Assembly: GCA_017557195.1 (NCBI GenBank)
Contig: JAFZAL010000019.1
Span: 1 to 63,133 of the forward strand
Reading direction: 5' to 3'
Length of the DNA stretch: 63,133 nt
Source: Thermoguttaceae bacterium
GTDB lineage: Bacteria > Planctomycetota > Planctomycetia > Pirellulales > Thermoguttaceae
In this document: piece after piece, positions 57,804 to 63,133 of the stretch
Layout: each line of letters starts with the position of its first letter
Position numbering within the stretch: position 1 is the first letter of the stretch
Program-made: the position numbers and the translations under genes
The notes under the pieces: model-generated
Told to the model about the DNA's origin: nothing
The model's input: the letters and a program-made list of their open reading frames with translations, nothing else
Database searches by the model: none

Positions 57804-60278
57804 TTACTCAGCTACAATGCCGTCGACTTTGGCGATGTGAAGCCGTTCGATAGCGTCTTCTCGCATTTTGTATTTGAGAATCTTGCCGGCGGCGTTTTGC
57901 GGGAACGCGTCGACGAAGTCAACGTATCGCGGGACTTTGTGTTTCGCCATGGATCGGCGAACGAAGTCCTGAAGCTCTTCCGCCGTCATGGTTTCTCCAG
58001 GTTTGAGAATAACCGCAGCAAGGATTTCCTCGCCGAGGGCTTTGTCTGGGATGCCGATAACCTGAACGTCCTGAACTTTCGGGTTGGTGTAAATGAACTC
58101 CTCGATTTCTTTCGGATAGATGTTTTCGCCGCCGCGAATAATCATGTCCTTCAGACGTCCGGTAATGCGATAGTTCCCTTCCGGAGTGCGGAGCGCGAGG
58201 TCGCCGGTGTGAAGCCAGCCGTCGGCGTCGATAGCCTGAGCCGTCTCTTTGGGCATTTTGTAGTACCCTTTCATGACGTGGTAGCCGCGGGTGATGAACT
58301 CGCCGATCTGGTTGTCGCCCAGCTCTTTGCCGGTTTCCGGATCGATGATTTTGTTCTCGCATTCCGGCAAGTCTCTGCCGACGCCTGTAACGCGGTCTTC
58401 AATCGGGTCGGACGTCGTTGACATCGTACAGCCGGGAGACGCCTCCGTCTGTCCGTAGACGATCGTAATTTCCGTCATGTGCATCTTGTCGATAACGTCG
58501 CGCATAACGGCAATCGGGCAAGGCGACCCTGCCATGATGCCGGTTCGCATGTACGAGAAGTCCGTCTTGGGGAAATCGGGATGCCCCAGCATGGCGATGA
58601 ACATCGTTGGGACGCCGTGGAAGCACGTAATCTTTTCCTGGTTGATGCACGCCAGCGCCGGTTTGGCGGAGAAGTACGGCAGCGGATTGAGCGTCGCCCC
58701 GTGCGTCATGGACGCGGTCATCGCCAAAACCATGCCGAAGCAGTGGAACATGGGAACTTGAATCATCATGCGGTCTGCGGTGGACAAGTCCATGCGGTCG
58801 CCGATGCACTTGCCGTTATTGACAACCCCGTAATGGGTGAGCATGACGCCTTTGGGGAATCCCGTCGTGCCGGAGGTGTACTGCATGTTGCAGACGTCGT
58901 GAATGTTGACCGCGGCGGCGCGCCGACGCAGTTCTTCCATCGGGACGCTTTTTGCTTTCGCAAGCGCGTCTTCCCACGTAATCGCGCCTTTGGTCGAGAA
59001 CCCGACGGTAATCACGTTTCTCAAAAACGGCAGGCGTTTGGCGCGAAGCGGGTCGCCGGACTTCGTCTGTGACAGTTCCGGACACAGCTCGTTAATAATC
59101 CCGGCGTAGTTGGAATCGCGGAACCCCCGTTCCAGAACGAGCGTATGCGTATCGGACTGCTTGAGCAGATATTCCGCCTCGGCAATCTTGTACGCCGTGT
59201 TGACTGTTACAAGAATTGCGCCGATTTTGGTTGTCGCCCAAAACGCGATGTACCATTGCGGCAGGTTCGTCATCCAGACGGCGACTTTTTTGCCCGGCGT
59301 AACGCCCATGGCGATAAGCGTTCGAGCGAACCGGTCGACGTCGTCCCGGAACTCCGAGTACGTGCGGGTATAGTCCAGCGTCGTGTATTTGAACGCCAGC
59401 TGATCCGGGAACAGTTCAACCATCGTGTCGAGGACTTGCGAGAACGTCTTTTCAATCAACGTCTCTTTCTTCCAGACGTATTTGCCGGTATGAGCGTTGT
59501 TGTCGTACAGCGGCGTGTTGGCGCGCGCCAGTTCAAACTGGCTCATGTAGTTGACAAAATGCGGGAAGACGATATCCAGATCGGAGATTTCGTCCCATTT
59601 CGGATCCCATTCGATGGAAATGAACCCGTCGTAGTTGAGGGATCGCAAGCCGTTCATGATGTCTTCAATCGGCAGCGAGCCTTCCCCGACCAGCGACAGA
59701 TGTTCTGCGCTTTCCGAGTCTTTAATGTGAACGTGACGAATATACGCGCCGAGGTTTTTCACCGTAATTTCCGGAGCTTCGCCGCAAACGCGGAACGGGT
59801 AATGGAGATCCCAGAGAGCCGCCAGATTGTCGCTGACGAAGGACTCAAACAGAGCGCGCAGCTTGGCGGTGTCTGCATAAATCCCAACCGTTTCAATCAG
59901 CAGGACGACGTTCGCGTCTTGCGCCTGCGGGAGAACCTGTTCCAAAAACGGAACGACTTTGGATTCGTCGCCGGTAATCGCTTTCAAACGAATAAACGGG
60001 GTCTTGAGCCGTTTGGCGGCTTCGATGCACAGCTTGAGTTCTTCCTGCGCTGCCTGGGCGTCCTCGGAAATGTCCGAGACGAGGTCAATACAGGAAACCT
60101 CCAGGCTGTTTTCCAGCAGACGTCGATAAATGGACGTCAAACGACTGGGCTGCGACGGATCGAGCAGCGGCTTGACGTCGTGAATTTCAATCCCGTTGAA
60201 CTTGTATTCGACGGCGATGTCGATGAACTCGTCGATGCCGTACGTATTCCATCTGTTAGTGGAAAAGGACAGTTTCAT
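57804..60278 (-). CDS. Fusion of a sugar-isomerase-like TIM barrel and an AMP-forming acyl-CoA ligase
   Basis: The 824-residue protein joins two enzymes. Residues 1-255 form a xylose-isomerase-like TIM barrel with metal ligands in LLIETVG, LWDLHYP, HVHIKD and SIEWDPKW, so that site looks intact. Residues about 275-824 form an ANL-family ligase: P-loop YTSGTTGFPKG near 468, GQTEASP, TGDLALRTPEG, RGGENIYPKEIEEF and the catalytic lysine near 798 (AAGKILKYK). The ligase would activate a carboxylic acid with ATP and CoA. Isomerase and ligase in one chain is unusual and suggests a substrate first isomerised, then activated. The gene starts inside the stop of the LeuA-like gene (ATGA) with a strong GAGGAGGAG site, so the two are translationally coupled. 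Confidence 0.85.
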   Translation of the reverse strand: MKLSFSTNRWNTYGIDEFIDIAVEYKFNGIEIHDVKPLLDPSQPSRLTSIYRRLLENSLEVSCIDLVSDISEDAQAAQEELKLCIEAAKRLKTPFIRLKAITGDESKVVPFLEQVLPQAQDANVVLLIETVGIYADTAKLRALFESFVSDNLAALWDLHYPFRVCGEAPEITVKNLGAYIRHVHIKDSESAEHLSLVGEGSLPIEDIMNGLRSLNYDGFISIEWDPKWDEISDLDIVFPHFVNYMSQFELARANTPLYDNNAHTGKYVWKKETLIEKTFSQVLDTMVELFPDQLAFKYTTLDYTRTYSEFRDDVDRFARTLIAMGVTPGKKVAVWMTNLPQWYIAFWATTKIGAILVTVNTAYKIAEAEYLLKQSDTHTLVLERGFRDSNYAGIINELCPELSQTKSGDPLRAKRLPFLRNVITVGFSTKGAITWEDALAKAKSVPMEELRRRAAAVNIHDVCNMQYTSGTTGFPKGVMLTHYGVVNNGKCIGDRMDLSTADRMMIQVPMFHCFGMVLAMTASMTHGATLNPLPYFSAKPALACINQEKITCFHGVPTMFIAMLGHPDFPKTDFSYMRTGIMAGSPCPIAVMRDVIDKMHMTEITIVYGQTEASPGCTMSTTSDPIEDRVTGVGRDLPECENKIIDPETGKELGDNQIGEFITRGYHVMKGYYKMPKETAQAIDADGWLHTGDLALRTPEGNYRITGRLKDMIIRGGENIYPKEIEEFIYTNPKVQDVQVIGIPDKALGEEILAAVILKPGETMTAEELQDFVRRSMAKHKVPRYVDFVDAFPQNAAGKILKYKMREDAIERLHIAKVDGIVAE

Positions 60279-61702
60279 TCTTTCTCCTCCTCATCGTAGC
60301 AAATCTTGTTTAAGGCGTTGATATAAGCGCGAATGGCGGCTCCGATAATGTCCGTCGAAACGCCCTTTCCGGAATAGAGTTTTCCGCGCGAGCGAAGCCG
60401 AACGACGCTCGACCCGACCGCTTCCCGTCCTTCTGTAACAGCTGAAATTTTAAAATCGTCCAGTTCAAAGTGACGCCCAACGATGTTTTCAATCGACATA
60501 AACGCCGCGTCCACGGGGCCGTCGCCGATGCTGAACCCCTGAACCTCTTCGCCGTCTTTGACCAGAATCACGTTTGCCATGGCGGAAATTTGGTTTCCGC
60601 TGTTGATAACAAAACTCTTGAGCTGGTATACCGGCGGCGCCTGCAGGGCAACCGTGGCAACAATCGCGTCGAGATCCTTCAAACCGATTCCGACCTTCTT
60701 TTTCTCGGAAATTCGGCAGACTTCTTCGTAGACTTTGCCCAGGTCGTCGGCTGACAAGTCGTATCCCAAATGGGCGACCGCCGACGCGACGGACTCCATG
60801 TCGTCTGCAGCGGACAGGAGGAACAGCTCCGCCTGCTCTGCCGACCGCGCCGCCAGTTCTTTTGTCGACGCGACTTCCTGTTTGTCCTGAATGATTTCCG
60901 ATATCGTTGTAACAATCTTGTGCAGATTGGTCATATTCAAATTGGACTGCGTTTGCAGCGCGCGCCCTTTGATTCTCAGCAGATCGCCGAACTGGCTCAG
61001 CGACAGCGCGTCGGGAGAGTCAATCGCCGTTCTGAACTGGGTAACGTTGAGTTCCAGACACTGCGCCGCGCACGCGGTGGCAATGTGCATCGCGTCTGAA
61101 CATTCAACCGACAGTTCCACGTTTTTCAGCTGCGGAACCGCTTCGACGAGATCCGCAATAAACCGGACGAACTGAGGTGGGAACATCGTCCCGGCGGTGT
61201 CGCAAATCGTAACGACGTCCGCGCCATTGTCGACCGCCGCCTGAGCCGCCATAACGAGGAACTCCTGTTCCGCGCGCGTAGCGTCCATGAGCGACACTTC
61301 CACCTGAGCGCCGAGCTGTTTCGCCAGACGCGTCATCTTCCCAATGGATTCCAGAGCCGCCGCCGGCTTTTGATGAAGCTGGTATTCCATCTGAACCGTC
61401 GAAACCGGGGCTAACAGGTTCAACCGCGGACGCTGAGCGACCTTGACGGCGTTCCACGTTGCCGTAATAGAGGATTCGTCCAAAAGAACCGGACACGACA
61501 AAATCCCGTCTACAATGGAGGCTGCGCTATGTAGGAACAGGACGTCGGATTTGCCGTTTCGCAAAAGCGCCGTTTCAATCGCGTCGACGTGAAGTCGATT
61601 CAATTGTCTGACGATTTCGATTTTCTCTTTGAAACCCAGCGCGTTATCAGCGCTGACGGCGGCCATACGCAGCGTGGCGTCCGCAATCCTGATAGTCTTC
61701 AT
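60275..61702 (-). CDS. LeuA/citramalate-synthase-like protein lacking metal ligands
   Basis: The 475-residue protein has the layout of the 2-isopropylmalate/citramalate/homocitrate synthase family. A TIM barrel begins DATLR, contains TICDTAGTMFPP, and is followed by the LeuA dimerisation/allosteric domain (about 345-470, GDGPVDAAF, YINALNKI). The catalytic metal site is lost. The usual DTTLRDG reads DATLRMA (metal Asp to Met), the HxHND stretch reads VECSDA (both His lost), and the GIGERAGN loop reads AIDSPDALS. It is therefore probably inactive as a Claisen-type synthase, or it has a new role such as ligand sensing. A strong GGAGGAG site and a promoter precede it. It is coupled to the isomerase-ligase fusion. 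Confidence 0.8.
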   Translation of the reverse strand: MKTIRIADATLRMAAVSADNALGFKEKIEIVRQLNRLHVDAIETALLRNGKSDVLFLHSAASIVDGILSCPVLLDESSITATWNAVKVAQRPRLNLLAPVSTVQMEYQLHQKPAAALESIGKMTRLAKQLGAQVEVSLMDATRAEQEFLVMAAQAAVDNGADVVTICDTAGTMFPPQFVRFIADLVEAVPQLKNVELSVECSDAMHIATACAAQCLELNVTQFRTAIDSPDALSLSQFGDLLRIKGRALQTQSNLNMTNLHKIVTTISEIIQDKQEVASTKELAARSAEQAELFLLSAADDMESVASAVAHLGYDLSADDLGKVYEEVCRISEKKKVGIGLKDLDAIVATVALQAPPVYQLKSFVINSGNQISAMANVILVKDGEEVQGFSIGDGPVDAAFMSIENIVGRHFELDDFKISAVTEGREAVGSSVVRLRSRGKLYSGKGVSTDIIGAAIRAYINALNKICYDEEEKE

Positions 61703-61808
61703 ATAACTCCTCCATCAACGAGCAGCGGACGACAGCGCGCGCAAAAACTAAAAAATGATTCCCGTCCGCTATTCGTTATCGTAAATACCGGCGCGCTTTA
61801 AGTGGAGT

Positions 61809-61836
61809 ATTATACTATATAATTTAAATTTGACAA
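61809..61836 (-). promoter_or_regulatory. Sigma-70 promoter of the LeuA-like operon
   Basis: On the minus strand TTGTCA (complement of 61831-61836) and TATAAT (complement of 61809-61814) are 16 bases apart, about 105 bases upstream of the start codon. Confidence 0.65.
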
Positions 61837-62240
61837 GCAGGTGAAGAAAAGTGAGGAGGGAAGAGGCAGTAGGCAGTAGGCAATAGTTTTTGGGGCGCTT
61901 TGCGCTACGGAGGGTCGACGTCCTCGTCGACCGCAGGCGTCTTCGCCCGCCAAAGCTTCCCTGCCCCACAGAACGACTTCGACGCAGCCAACAACCTTCT
62001 CGGGTCGCGGACGAAGTCCGCCTAAGAATTTTTACCACAAAGAACACAAAGAACACAAAGAAATCTTTAAAACTTTGCGAACTTTGCGAACTTCGCGTGA
62101 GTTTTTTTCCGAGAGCTTACGCATCCCGGCTCGCCTGCGCTTTGCGGCAGAAGCGCCTCAAAATTCTGTGGCTAAACGGTTATTTTTCCACTTTTTTGAG
62201 AAAAATTTTAAATTTCTCCTCCGGGTCTTGATTTTGTCTT
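61837..62240. repeat. Gene-free mosaic of short repeat elements
   Basis: In order: a heptamer array with its TTTTTGGGGCGC core (61861-61908); the palindrome GGTCGAC-GTCCTC-GTCGACC (61913-61932); GCGGAC-GAA-GTCCGC (62007-62021); a 10-base-period array of AAAGAACACA (near 62034-62061) and ACTTTGCGAA (near 62072-62095). Last comes a 21-base diverged copy of the nifJ/giant-gene element (62115-62135). The plus-strand ORF across this region (TKNTKNTKK, CELCELR) is a by-product of these repeats. Confidence 0.75.
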
Positions 62241-62259
62241 TTTGTTGTGTTACTATAAT
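62228..62259 (+). promoter_or_regulatory. Candidate promoter of the Sel1-repeat gene
   Basis: A perfect TATAAT lies at 62254-62259, 31 bases before the start codon. The best -35 candidate, TTGATT (62228-62233), has a long 20-base spacer. Confidence 0.45.
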
Positions 62260-62289
62260 GTCATACATTCTTTTATAGGAGGACTTATC

Positions 62290-62700
62290 ATGAAAACCAA
62301 ACTCTTTTTGGCATTAATTGCCCTGTTGGGAATGTCAACAACTCTGTTCGGAGAAGAAGTTGTCTTTTATGGATACAAAATCGATCCAAGCAAACCTGAT
62401 GTTGAGTCTATTAAAAAAGACGCCGAAAGCGGCAACGCTGTGGCTCAGTTTGTCTATGGAGGATTGCATATGATAGGCAATGGAGTTCCCCAAGACAAAA
62501 CCGAAGGAATTAAATGGGTCAGAAAGTCAGCGGAAAATGGCTTTGCTTTTGCACAGGCAGCTCTCGGCGCCTGTTACTATGATGGCAATGGCGTTCCCAA
62601 GGATAAAGAAAAAGCTCTTGAATGGCTTCGAAAAGCTGTCAAAAACGGGTTTTCTGAAGCCCAAAAAATTATTGACGATATCGAAGGGAAGGATAAATAA
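62290..62700 (+). CDS. Small secreted Sel1-repeat protein
   Basis: I start at the ATG at 62290, 7 bases after a perfect AGGAGG (62277-62282); the longer open frame to 62242 lacks this. The 136-residue protein has a signal peptide (MKTKLFLALIALLGMSTTLF, cleavage near GEE). Two Sel1/TPR-like repeats follow (NAVAQFVYGGLHMIGNGVPQ and FAQAALGACYYDGNGVPKDK) with the partial third NGFSEAQ. Sel1 repeats mediate protein-protein binding in the periplasm or at the surface. No partner can be named from the neighbourhood. A terminator follows. Confidence 0.85.
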   Translation: MKTKLFLALIALLGMSTTLFGEEVVFYGYKIDPSKPDVESIKKDAESGNAVAQFVYGGLHMIGNGVPQDKTEGIKWVRKSAENGFAFAQAALGACYYDGNGVPKDKEKALEWLRKAVKNGFSEAQKIIDDIEGKDK

Positions 62701-62721
62701 TAAATCTTCTTTGGATAATAA

Positions 62722-62755
62722 AAACTCCGCATACTGTAAAGCTGCGGAGTTTATT
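62722..62755. terminator. Terminator between the convergent Sel1 and haemolysin-III genes
   Basis: AAACTCCGCA (62722-62731) pairs perfectly with TGCGGAGTTT (62743-62752). A short T-rich tail follows on the plus strand and an A/T-rich one on the minus strand, so it may act both ways. Confidence 0.78.
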
Positions 62756-62782
62756 GTGCAACAATACGATAATTGTTTTTTC

Positions 62783-63133
62783 TCAGTAAATTATGTACGC
62801 CGCGATAAAGTGGAAGAACGAGCCGGCGAGGACGAACAAATGCCAGACCGGGTGCGACCAGGCGCAGTTCTTTTTCAGGTAAAAATAGCAGCCAGCGGTG
62901 TACGACAGCCCACCGTAAACCAGGAATCGAATTACCGGCGCGGGCGCGGCTTCCAGCAGCGGTCTGACGGCGAAAATAATCATCCAGCCCATGAGCAGGT
63001 ACAGCGTCATGGAAATGTACTTGGAATGGTTCTGCAAAACGGCGTAGATGAATATACCCGTCAGCGCCAGCGCCCAGTTGACGCCGAAAATCGTCCAGCC
63101 GATCCAGTTGGGCATCAGCGTCAGGGCGAAAGC
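62783..63133 (-). CDS. Haemolysin-III / YqfA family membrane protein, 5' end outside window
   Basis: The frame is open to the window edge, so only about 117 C-terminal residues are seen; family members have about 210. The visible part has four to five hydrophobic segments and the family's C-terminal histidines in SHPVWHLFVLAGSFFHFIA, equivalent to the zinc-binding region of PAQR-like proteins. The family is an inner-membrane seven-helix group; haemolytic activity is not general. The codons upstream of the internal ATG at 63115 (AFALTL) continue the hydrophobic segment, which supports an N-terminus outside the window. Confidence 0.85.
   Translation of the reverse strand, partial: AFALTLMPNWIGWTIFGVNWALALTGIFIYAVLQNHSKYISMTLYLLMGWMIIFAVRPLLEAAPAPVIRFLVYGGLSYTAGCYFYLKKNCAWSHPVWHLFVLAGSFFHFIAAYIIY

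Noticed and set aside
59145-60299. 384-codon open frame on the plus strand
   Set aside because: It is antisense to the isomerase-ligase fusion. Its composition (Arg, Val, Phe-rich) is what GC-biased codon positions give on the opposite strand.
61890-62231. Plus-strand ORF with TKNTKNTKK and CELCELR
   Set aside because: It is a translation of 10-base-period repeats; similar spurious peptides arise wherever such repeats occur.
1-63133. tRNA and rRNA genes
   Set aside because: I found no convincing T-loop/anticodon arrangement or conserved rRNA segment by reading. A tRNAscan or Infernal search would settle this.

Overview
The window looks like a chromosome segment of an anaerobic planctomycete (Planctomycetota, Pirellulales-like). 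The supporting features are a giant secreted protein with a planctomycete-type LExLxxRxLLS N-terminal region and a C-terminal dockerin pair, a second surface protein ending in a PEP-CTERM sorting signal, a pyruvate:ferredoxin oxidoreductase, and weak Shine-Dalgarno use in front of several genes. This assignment is inference from gene content; there is no rRNA or tRNA gene here to test it.

Layout. 1-5.7 kb: a truncated membrane-anchored low-complexity protein, then phospholipid genes (plsC, cdsA), hflX and a degenerate NtrC-like regulator. 5.7-19.4 kb: a phosphoesterase and a 4333-residue surface protein with two beta-helix regions, two metzincin-type protease domains, eleven MBG repeats and a dockerin. 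19.6-40.4 kb: a surface-glycan locus with a flippase, an acetyltransferase, three tandem LicD proteins, an aminotransferase, three nucleotidyltransferases, PEP mutase, phosphonopyruvate decarboxylase, a TPP-enzyme/HAD fusion, a GT2 and an NAD-dependent epimerase. Together these could make a phosphonate (2-aminoethylphosphonate type), activate it with CTP and transfer it to a glycan. Two truncated copies of the 5' end of the TPP/HAD gene sit at segment borders inside the locus. One of the two segments carries a DUF1016 nuclease; a Schlafen/AlbA-type gene follows the full-length copy.

40.5-46.7 kb: a cytochrome-like lipoprotein with a Pro/Glu/Ala-rich spacer and a PEP-CTERM autotransporter-like protein. 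46.7-50.4 kb: a four-gene minus-strand operon (Tat-exported metallo-beta-lactamase fold protein, flavodoxin-like protein, lipoprotein esterase, patatin) behind a consensus promoter. 50.5-54.1 kb: a secreted alpha-toroid protein, then a SET-domain methyltransferase whose lysine-rich histone-H1-like tail is out of frame behind a 7-bp tandem repeat. 54.2-63.1 kb: nifJ, an operon of a LeuA-like protein lacking its metal ligands plus a sugar-isomerase/acyl-CoA-ligase fusion, a Sel1 protein and the end of a haemolysin-III family gene.

A genome-wide theme is visible: 7-bp short tandem repeats and small palindromic elements occur between genes and also inside coding sequences (the giant protein, nifJ, the SET gene), where they add or shift peptide sequence.
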